Source of the DNA: Desulforudis sp.
Lineage (GTDB): Bacteria; Bacillota; Desulfotomaculia; Desulfotomaculales; Desulforudaceae
Direction of reading: 5' to 3'
DNA length: 64,000 bases
Assembly: GCA_003604975.1 (NCBI GenBank)
Contig: QZIR01000022.1
Location: 57,993 to 121,992 of the forward strand
Position numbers and translations under genes: made by a program. The notes below the pieces were generated by a model. That model searched no databases and was not told the origin of the DNA. It saw only the letters and a list, made by a program, of their open reading frames with translations. Of the stretch, positions 1 through 6,282 are shown one piece after another (position 1 is the stretch's first letter; each line of letters opens with the position of its first letter).

Positions 1-315
1 ACCCCAAATGGCCGTAAAAAGCGCGGCTTCAAGTACAAAGGCCCATCCCTTGAGGGCTCCGATTGCACCCATTAGTTTGAGGTCTCCACCGCCCATTCCC
101 CCGAACATGAACGGGATCAGAAAGACTCCGATGCCAAGCAGTAGGCCCTGAAGATTGCCTATAAACCCTTCTAACCCGAACTGAAATGAACCATAGAATA
201 ATCCAATCAAGATGGTTGGTAAGGTGAGTTTGTTGGGAATTCTCTGGTACTTGAGGTCAAAGGCCAGCGCCGCTAGAATCAAGGCCACCAGAAACAGATC
301 GATCATTGCTATCAT
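1..315 (-). CDS. Type IV prepilin peptidase (A24 family, CpaA/TadV type), 3' part outside window
   Basis: Membrane aspartic protease that would cleave the short leader from Flp-type prepilins. The gene enters from the low-coordinate edge, so only about the first 105 residues are visible. They show a first hydrophobic segment, an Asp in the FDLKYQRIPN context typical of the first catalytic Asp, a second hydrophobic stretch, and the MGGGDLKL motif that holds the second catalytic Asp (GxGD signature). Two starts are possible, ATG at 315 or ATG at 306; neither has a strong ribosome site. It starts 9 bases after the stop of a Flp pilin gene, so both are probably co-transcribed. The family call is firm; the name within Tad nomenclature is inferred from context. 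Confidence 0.85.
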   Translation of the reverse strand, partial: MIAMIDLFLVALILAALAFDLKYQRIPNKLTLPTILIGLFYGSFQFGLEGFIGNLQGLLLGIGVFLIPFMFGGMGGGDLKLMGAIGALKGWAFVLEAALFTAIWG

Positions 316-324
316 TGCTACGAC

Positions 325-501
325 CTACAAAGAAGATATTTCTTCCGCAGTATTCTCAAAAAACGACCTGACCTTATCGCCGAAGAGCTTGAGCGTAGTA
401 AATAGCGCTAGCGCCATAAGTAGGATTATAAGGCCGTATTCTACCAGACCCTGACCACTCTCGTCGATAAGAAGCTTTTTTAAGCACGGCACTTTACGCA
501 C
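325..501 (-). CDS. Flp/Fap-type pilin subunit (second copy)
   Basis: Small pilin of about 58 residues. It carries the Flp signature GQGLVEYGLIILL: a short basic leader, then a Gly-x-Gly-x-x-x-Glu-Tyr cleavage region, then one hydrophobic helix, with a short acidic C-terminus. GTG at 501 follows an AAGG ribosome site at good distance; a second in-frame GTG lies at 492. The core closely resembles the pilin at 567-761, so the two are tandem paralogues, with the neighbouring prepilin peptidase as likely processing enzyme. It lacks the longer tail of its paralogue and may be a minor pilin. The family assignment comes from the motif; minor status is a guess. Confidence 0.8.
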   Translation of the reverse strand: MRKVPCLKKLLIDESGQGLVEYGLIILLMALALFTTLKLFGDKVRSFFENTAEEISSL

Positions 502-520
502 CCCATTACCTTATTGGAAT

Positions 521-552
521 GGCTTGCCTTCCCATGACGGAGAAGGCAAGCC
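521..552 (-). promoter_or_regulatory. Strong hairpin between the two pilin genes
   Basis: Perfect 10-bp inverted repeat (521-530 with 543-552; one flanking base pair on each side also fits) with a loop of about 12 bases. It lies between the stop of the first pilin gene and the start of the second. No T-run follows on either strand, so a simple intrinsic terminator is unlikely. Such a hairpin would stabilise the 3' end of the upstream pilin message and lower readthrough, giving more major pilin than minor pilin. Confidence 0.6.
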
Positions 553-566
553 AACCCTCATTGCTA

Positions 567-761
567 TTAAGGAGTCGTTGCACCATCTAGGGTAGACGTT
601 GTTCTCTTGAAAATACCTTTCAGCCCATCATCGTCGGTATTTCCGGCTAAAGCGGTCAGGCCAGCGATCAACGCAATCGCCACCAGGGCAATAATCAGAC
701 CGTACTCCACCAGACCTTGCCCCTCTTCGTCCCTGAACAACCGTTTCATCATTTCTTTCAC
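567..761 (-). CDS. Flp/Fap-type pilin subunit (probable major pilin)
   Basis: A 64-residue type IVb pilin precursor. A basic leader (MKEMMKRLFRDEEG) is followed by QGLVEYGLIIALVAIALIAG, the conserved Flp cleavage and assembly segment: cleavage after Gly, Glu at +5, Tyr at +6, one transmembrane helix. A short polar tail of about 25 residues follows. The GTG start at 761 is chosen because an AGGAGG ribosome site lies 9-10 bases upstream. The next genes are a second pilin and a prepilin peptidase, so this is the edge of a tight-adherence or Flp pilus locus continuing below position 1. Strong translation signals fit a major structural pilin. Confidence 0.9.
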   Translation of the reverse strand: MKEMMKRLFRDEEGQGLVEYGLIIALVAIALIAGLTALAGNTDDDGLKGIFKRTTSTLDGATTP

Positions 762-769
762 CGATGTTC

Positions 770-1123
770 ACCTCCTTCCATCAAGCTTTCGTTTTCCAAA
801 ATCCTTGCTATTTCTAAAGCTGCCAGCGCTACCTGTCAATTTACCTGGTATCCCGCGAGCCATGATTATACGGTGTGCTTCTTTTACATGTTTCGCCAGG
901 GCCTGTCCATATTCTACCGAGCGCTTAACATCTGGGTAAGAGCACAATTGCTCATATTTCCATGGGCCGTTGGCACCACTTTTCTGAATATTGAATCAAG
1001 ATCATGGTCCCCCGACCCAAGTCCATGTCCTACCAGACCACAGTCCCAGACGGCTCTGACATGTAAGGTTCAGGGGTTTTCGGTGTTGCGGAACGATGTA
1101 TCGAAAGGCGTGAAATTTGATCG
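770..1123. other. Intergenic region between mdh and the pilin genes
   Basis: About 350 bases without a convincing gene. On the minus strand a frame stays open from about 990 down to a TGA at 768-770, just before the pilin ribosome site. It has protein-like composition near the end but only TTG (947) or a late ATG (863) as start, with no good ribosome site, so I do not call it. The promoter proposed at 811-839 lies inside it. No riboswitch family was recognised here. Confidence 0.5.
811..839 (-). promoter_or_regulatory. Candidate sigma-A promoter for the pilin genes
   Basis: On the minus strand a perfect TTGACA (839-834) is followed after 17 bases by TAGAAA (816-811), 50 bases before the GTG of the first pilin. 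The -35 is ideal and the -10 is fair (4 of 6). It lies in the only gap upstream of the pilin operon. Confidence 0.55.
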
Positions 1124-1167
1124 GGCAAAAAAGAAACCAGGGGTAGCTCTCTTCAGGAGCACCCCCG
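1124..1167 (-). terminator. Intrinsic terminator after mdh
   Basis: GGGG-TA-GCTC pairs with GAGC-AC-CCCC (1140-1149 with 1158-1166). On the minus strand the hairpin is followed by a T-rich stretch (1124-1135). It lies 35-75 bases beyond the mdh stop codon. Confidence 0.7.
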
Positions 1168-1200
1168 GCAATGTTCATGGGAAAGATATTCAGATAAGGG

Positions 1201-2145
<945 letters not shown>

Positions 2146-2162
2146 TTATGATATACAGTGTA

Positions 2163-2927
2163 TCAGGCCGAGTCGGCTGCGGCTTCGGCCCTTGCCTTCT
2201 TCGCCTTCCCCCGCTCCACCAGGCGGGCGATCCAAACGCTGAGTTCATACAGGATATACATCGGCGTTGCCATCAACAGACAGCTCAGAATGTCCGCCGG
2301 AGTCAGCATCGAAGCGATCACTATAATCACCAACAGTGCGTATTTCCGGCTGCGCTTGAGAAAGTCATGTGAGACTACGCCCATCTTCGAGAGACAGTAA
2401 ACCGCCAGCGGTAGCTGGAAGACGAGTCCGAAAGGGATCATAAACGTGATCGTAAAACCTATGTAATTCCCGATGGTTAGCATCGGCACCAGTTCTGGAC
2501 CGGCAAAGCGCAGCAAAAAGGCTACACCCAGACGGTACACGCCGAAGAAAGCAAAAGAAATGCCGATTAAAAAGGTGAACAGAGAGATTACTACGAAAAG
2601 CGTAAAGAACTTCTTCTCTTCCTTGCGCAGGGCAGGCAGAACAAAGCTCCAGACCTGCCACAGAATAACAGGCAGGGCCACCAGAAAACCAAGGAAAAGC
2701 GAGAGCTTGAGCTTTGTCATCAGGGCCTCGGTGATCCCAATAAAGACGATGTCGTGCCCAAGGCTGGTCACCGGATCCAAAAACACAGCCAGAACATGGT
2801 CCGTAACGAACCAGCAGCCGATCGCCGCCACAATTGTGGACACAATCGAGATGATGAGGACCCTGCGCAGTTCTTCAAGGTGCTCGATGATCGATTGTTC
2901 TTCTGCTCTGCTCTTTGTAAAAGCCAA
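2163..2927 (-). CDS. tatC: Twin-arginine translocase subunit TatC (downstream copy)
   Basis: 254-residue polytopic protein with six predicted membrane helices. The N-terminal block EHLEELRRVLII is the conserved TatC region that binds twin-arginine signal peptides. The start is TTG at 2927, with a GGTGGTGAG ribosome site just upstream. It is clearly paralogous to the TatC at 3393-4175, sharing for example the FFGVYR, RFAGPELVPMLT and ILWQV blocks, so the pair arose by tandem duplication. Each tatC follows its own tatA with a hairpin between. It is the second-last gene before mdh in the run. The basic tail KARAEAAADSA is poorly conserved. Confidence 0.93.
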   Translation of the reverse strand: MAFTKSRAEEQSIIEHLEELRRVLIISIVSTIVAAIGCWFVTDHVLAVFLDPVTSLGHDIVFIGITEALMTKLKLSLFLGFLVALPVILWQVWSFVLPALRKEEKKFFTLFVVISLFTFLIGISFAFFGVYRLGVAFLLRFAGPELVPMLTIGNYIGFTITFMIPFGLVFQLPLAVYCLSKMGVVSHDFLKRSRKYALLVIIVIASMLTPADILSCLLMATPMYILYELSVWIARLVERGKAKKARAEAAADSA

Positions 2928-2954
2928 CTATCTCACCACCCGCATAATCAAACA

Positions 2955-2991
2955 CAACCCCCAGACGGAGAAATCCCTGTCCCGGGGGTTG
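2955..2991 (-). promoter_or_regulatory. Hairpin between tatA and the downstream tatC
   Basis: Perfect 8-bp inverted repeat (2955-2962 with 2984-2991, CAACCCCC/GGGGGTTG) with a 21-base loop, about 30 bases before the TTG start of tatC. On the minus strand it is followed by a TG-rich stretch rather than a pure T-run. A very similar hairpin sits in the other tatA-tatC gap (4208-4242). It probably reduces readthrough so that TatA is made in excess over TatC. Confidence 0.6.
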
Positions 2992-3036
2992 AAGAAATGG
3001 CCTTACCCAAAGGATGCCTGGTTAACCCCGCCGGTC

Positions 3037-3291
3037 CTAACTCTTGACCGAAGGACTTGCTTCATCATCGGTCTTGACAACTTCCAGCGTTCTCCTGGCC
3101 TCGCGAATGTCTTCCTTGACCTCTTTCACCGTGTCCGTAACGTCACCAAACGTTTCACGGGACGAGGACCGGAATTCCCGGATTGTCTTACCAAGTGACT
3201 TTCCAACCTCGGGCAACTTTCCGGGCCCAAAGATGAGCAATGCCACAACCAGGATCAGAATCAATTCGGGGACACCCAGATTTGGTATCAT
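3037..3291 (-). CDS. tatA: Sec-independent translocase protein TatA/TatE
   Basis: 84-residue single-span pore-forming component of the Tat system. The order is typical: short N-terminus, hydrophobic helix ([14 protein letters not shown]), the [20 protein letters not shown] hinge and amphipathic helix, then a charged tail. It is nearly identical through the helix to the copy at 4263-4538. It lies between two tatC genes and pairs with the downstream one. The tail here (SRETFGDVTDTVKEVKEDIREA) is longer and more basic than in the third copy, so it may be TatB-like in function, but in Gram-positive bacteria TatA-TatC pairs usually act without TatB. Confidence 0.92.
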   Translation of the reverse strand: MIPNLGVPELILILVVALLIFGPGKLPEVGKSLGKTIREFRSSSRETFGDVTDTVKEVKEDIREARRTLEVVKTDDEASPSVKS

Positions 3292-3392
3292 CAGAATCCC
3301 TCCGTCATTTTGACTTGAAAGCGTATTTCAACACCAACAAGGGAATTCCTGCCGGAAAGGAAGAACGGGCCTTTATTTAAAGGACCGAAAAC

Positions 3393-4175
3393 CTAAGCCT
3401 GATGCGCCTCTGTACCCTCCATCTCAGCGATTTCCCGGGCTCGTGCCTGTCTTGCCTTACCCCTTTCGACAAACCCGGCAATGGTGACGCTGACCTCGTA
3501 CAACAGGTAAATCGGTCCGGCCATCACGGCACAAGTGAATATGTCGGGCGTTGGCGTTAAGAAGGCAGCTGCCACAAGTGAACCGAGGAACGCATACTTA
3601 CGGGCCTTCAACAACCCCGTGTAGGTAACTATACCCAATTTACTCAGAAAATAGACAACAAGGGGGAGCTCAAAAACCAACCCAAACGGGACAATAAATC
3701 GAATCGTAAACGAGATATACTTGCTGAGGGTTAGCATCGGCACCAGCTCGGGACCTGAAAATCGTAGCAGGAACGTAACCCCGATCCGGTAGACACCGAA
3801 GAAGGCAAATGCCATACCACCGACAAAGAGGAAGAACGACAGGACAATGAAGGTTATAAAATACCGCTTTTCCTTCCCCCGAAGCGCCGGCAAGACCACT
3901 GTCGTCACCTGCCACAGAATTATGGGCAGGGCGGCCAGGAAACCAAGAAAAAGTGAGAGTTTCAATTTCGTGATCAAGGCCTCGGTAACACCCAGCACCA
4001 CCATTTCATAGCCCTCGCTGGTTACCGGTTCCAAGGCCTTTTGCAGCACATAGTCGGAAAAATAGTAGATCACAACGGCTAACCCAACAGTAGACACCAG
4101 GGAGACAATGATCACACGCCGAAACTCGCCGAGGTACTTGAGAAACGGCAGTTCAGTCAGGTTCTTTTCACCCAC
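3393..4175 (-). CDS. tatC: Twin-arginine translocase subunit TatC (upstream copy)
   Basis: 260-residue TatC paralogue with six membrane helices. The conserved N-terminal block is LKYLGEFRRVIIV and the FFGVYR and FSGPELVPML loops are shared with the downstream copy. The open frame extends to an ATG at 4229, but that ATG lies in the loop of the hairpin at 4208-4242 and has no ribosome site. I start at GTG 4175, which has GGAGG 11 bases upstream and gives the same N-terminal length as the paralogue. It sits between two tatA genes. Two TatA-TatC sets in one operon suggest two translocases with different cargo, as in Bacillus subtilis TatAdCd and TatAyCy; the cargo here is unknown. Confidence 0.92.
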   Translation of the reverse strand: MGEKNLTELPFLKYLGEFRRVIIVSLVSTVGLAVVIYYFSDYVLQKALEPVTSEGYEMVVLGVTEALITKLKLSLFLGFLAALPIILWQVTTVVLPALRGKEKRYFITFIVLSFFLFVGGMAFAFFGVYRIGVTFLLRFSGPELVPMLTLSKYISFTIRFIVPFGLVFELPLVVYFLSKLGIVTYTGLLKARKYAFLGSLVAAAFLTPTPDIFTCAVMAGPIYLLYEVSVTIAGFVERGKARQARAREIAEMEGTEAHQA

Positions 4176-4207
4176 TTCATTAAGCGCCTCCGTTATGTCA
4201 AAGAACA

Positions 4208-4242
4208 ACCCCTGGAAAATCAAATGCATTGAAACCAGGGGT
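4208..4242 (-). promoter_or_regulatory. Hairpin between tatA and the upstream tatC
   Basis: Perfect 8-bp inverted repeat (4208-4215 with 4235-4242, ACCCCTGG/CCAGGGGT) with a 19-base loop, directly after a tatA stop. On the minus strand TTGTTCTTT follows, giving it partial terminator character. Its position and design match the hairpin at 2955-2991, so both tatA genes are insulated from their tatC in the same way. Confidence 0.6.
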
Positions 4243-4262
4243 CTTGGGTCTTATCGCTGGTC

Positions 4263-4538
4263 TTAACCCTTGGTGACTTCCCCCTTCATTCCGTCATCCT
4301 CATCAGAATGGTACTCGATCTTGCCCGAGTCAATGGCCTTCGGTTCGGACTTGATCTCCTCAACATCCTTTACCTTAGCCTCCATAATATCGCTCGAGAT
4401 CTCGCTCGACGACTTACGGAATTCCCTGATCGTCTTACCTAATGACTTGCCCACATCGGGCAGTTTGCCGGGACCGAAGATGATCAGAGCGACCACGAGG
4501 ATCAGAATCAGTTCGGGAATCCCGATATTGGGGATCAT
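4263..4538 (-). CDS. tatA: Sec-independent translocase protein TatA
   Basis: 91-residue TatA with the N-terminal membrane helix [15 protein letters not shown], the [24 protein letters not shown] hinge and amphipathic helix, and an acidic tail. The open frame runs 20 codons further up, but the ATG at 4538 has a GGAGAG ribosome site and begins exactly where TatA homologues begin ([10 protein letters not shown]), so the longer form is rejected. It lies between a TatA/B-like gene upstream and tatC downstream, 80 bases after the former, in the same minus-strand operon. Confidence 0.93.
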   Translation of the reverse strand: MIPNIGIPELILILVVALIIFGPGKLPDVGKSLGKTIREFRKSSSEISSDIMEAKVKDVEEIKSEPKAIDSGKIEYHSDEDDGMKGEVTKG

Positions 4539-4616
4539 TCGCTTCTCTCCTTTATTCATCAGGGTTGGTTGTCCAGTTAACAGAATAACATCTTTCATTC
4601 ACAAATTCAAATCAAA

Positions 4617-4964
4617 TCAGGGCAGCCTACGCCGCCATTTCCACAACTTAACCAGGAATCGGATCAAGCGCCACCCACCGAAGATCGTGGCCCGTTTGGC
4701 GGGATCGTCTACCGGCTCCACGTTCTGGGATTGCGGAGGAGGCAACACGCTGCGGGGCTGGGCCTCGGCCTCCCATCGTCGTTCGGAAGCCTTCTCCCAA
4801 CGCGACTTCTCAGGAGGCGGCAGGTCCTTTACGGATTCCTTCCGGTACTGCCTAACGGTTTCACCAAGGGCCTTCCCCAGCTTGGGTAGTTTACCCGGCC
4901 CCATAATAACCAGAATGACAATCAGGATCAGGATCAACTCAGGAATCCCCAGGTTGAACGGCAT
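4617..4964 (-). CDS. TatA/TatB-like translocase component, first gene of the tat cluster
   Basis: 115 residues: helix [15 protein letters not shown], hinge MGPGKLPKLGKALGETVRQYRKES, then a long proline-rich, charged tail and a basic C-terminus ending WKWRRRLP. The domain is clearly TatA/TatB. The hinge has Met-Gly-Pro instead of Phe-Gly-Pro and the tail is unlike the other two copies, so this one may have a TatB-like receptor role. The start ATG has GAGGAGAA upstream. It opens the five-gene tat run and is preceded by a candidate promoter. Confidence 0.88.
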   Translation of the reverse strand: MPFNLGIPELILILIVILVIMGPGKLPKLGKALGETVRQYRKESVKDLPPPEKSRWEKASERRWEAEAQPRSVLPPPQSQNVEPVDDPAKRATIFGGWRLIRFLVKLWKWRRRLP

Positions 4965-5015
4965 TTACTTCTCCTCATTCGAGAGGTATCCGACATATGG
5001 ATACAACTCGGGACA

Positions 5016-5045
5016 ATTCTACAATAGTTCGACAGTTAGGCTCAA
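5016..5045 (-). promoter_or_regulatory. Candidate sigma-A promoter for the tat-mdh operon
   Basis: Minus strand: TTGAGC (5045-5040), 18 bases, TAGAAT (5021-5016), about 50 bases before the first tat gene and just after the pfkA stop. The -10 is good (5 of 6), the -35 fair (4 of 6). Confidence 0.45.
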
Positions 5046-5072
5046 ATATCCTGCCCTGCTCTCCGCGTGCGC

Positions 5073-6179
5073 CTAGTCCCCAAAGGAGACGCCGATTTGT
5101 CTGGCCATCCGGACCATGTCGCTGCCGAGCGGCACCCGGCGCATCTCACCGATCGCTTCAGCCAGAGGTACCGTAGCTATGTGTGGTGTCCGTAAGCACA
5201 CCATTTCTCCAAAACGGCCATCCATAACCGCGTTTACGGCGGCCGCCCCCAGCCGACTGCCGAGGATCCGGTCAAACGGGGTGGGTGATCCACCGCGCTG
5301 CAGGTGCCCCAGTATCGTCACCCGGGTCTCAATACCGGTACTCTTCTCCACCTGCTCCCCAACCAGATTCCCCACTCCGCCAAGGCGGATCTGTTCGAAA
5401 CTGTCCTTCACGATCTTGGCCACCACCATGTCGCCGTCGACCGGTTTCGCGCCCTCGGCCACCACAATAATGCTGAAGGCCTTACCTTTAGCGTGCCGCT
5501 CCTCGATCTTCTCACAGACCTTGTTGATGTCAAACGGGATCTCCGGAATCAGGATCACATCGGCGCCACCGGCCAAGCCCGACTGGAGGGCAATCCAACC
5601 CGCGTAACGACCCATCACCTCGAGGACCATAATCCGATAGTGCGACTCGGCGGTGGTGTGCAACTTGTCAATGGCCTCTGTGGCCGTGGTGAGCGCCGTG
5701 TCGAAACCGAAGGTCTGGTCGGTGGCTGAAAGATCATTGTCGATGGTTTTAGGCACACCAACGACCGGAAAACCATACCTCTCATAAAGCTGGTTGGCAA
5801 TCTTAAGGCTGCCGTCACCCCCAACGACGATCAGGGCATTCATTCCGGAGGCCTTAATGTTCGCCATAGCTTGGGCGGACACATCCTTGAACACCACTTC
5901 CCCATTTTCCCGGCATGGATAGTGGAATGGGTTGTCCCGGTTGGTCGTGCCCAGAATTGTACCGCCCCGGGGCAGGATCCCACGCACTTCCTTGGACGTG
6001 AGACGCCTCATCCTATTTTCGACCAGCCCGCCAAAGCCCTGCTCCACGCCAATTACCTGCAAGCCGTAGTCTCCGGTTGCCACTTTGACGGCGGCCCGGA
6101 TCACGGCGTTGATCCCTGGAGCATCACCGCCCCCGGTCAGTATTCCGATCTTTTTGACGTTCAGTCTGCGCCTGTTCAT
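5073..6179 (-). CDS. pfkA: 6-phosphofructokinase (Gly/Lys-type, group III-like)
   Basis: 368-residue phosphofructokinase phosphorylating fructose 6-phosphate in glycolysis. Motifs: the nucleotide loop GGGDAPGINA at residues 16-25, GGDGS at 120-124, and PKTIDND at 143-149 with catalytic Asp147. Donor residues are mixed. Gly123 in GGDGS is the ATP-type residue, whereas Lys144 before TIDND is typical of pyrophosphate enzymes. This combination is known from the actinobacterial and clostridial group that generally uses ATP, so the donor cannot be settled from sequence. Length exceeds the 320-residue E. coli type, as usual for this group. ATG 6179 has a GGGAGG ribosome site. It stands apart from other glycolytic genes. 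Confidence 0.92.
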   Translation of the reverse strand: MNRRRLNVKKIGILTGGGDAPGINAVIRAAVKVATGDYGLQVIGVEQGFGGLVENRMRRLTSKEVRGILPRGGTILGTTNRDNPFHYPCRENGEVVFKDVSAQAMANIKASGMNALIVVGGDGSLKIANQLYERYGFPVVGVPKTIDNDLSATDQTFGFDTALTTATEAIDKLHTTAESHYRIMVLEVMGRYAGWIALQSGLAGGADVILIPEIPFDINKVCEKIEERHAKGKAFSIIVVAEGAKPVDGDMVVAKIVKDSFEQIRLGGVGNLVGEQVEKSTGIETRVTILGHLQRGGSPTPFDRILGSRLGAAAVNAVMDGRFGEMVCLRTPHIATVPLAEAIGEMRRVPLGSDMVRMARQIGVSFGD

Positions 6180-6236
6180 TTAATCCCTCCCATCCTATAA
6201 TGTTCGATTTATTCTTATTTTTCCCTGCTCAGCGTA

Positions 6237-6265
6237 GAAAAAGGGGGCTGGTTTCCCAGACCCCT
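6237..6265 (-). terminator. Intrinsic terminator after the UPF0182 gene
   Basis: Minus-strand hairpin GGGGTCTGG-GAAA-CCAGCCCCC (6256-6264 with 6243-6251) followed by TTTTTC. It sits 20 bases beyond the stop of the UPF0182 gene and separates it from pfkA. Confidence 0.8.
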
Positions 6266-6282
6266 ATAGACTCTGTATCCTT

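Noticed and set aside
4176..4229. N-terminal extension of tatC to ATG 4229
   Set aside because: No ribosome site, ATG in a hairpin loop, no similarity to TatC start; GTG 4175 is better.
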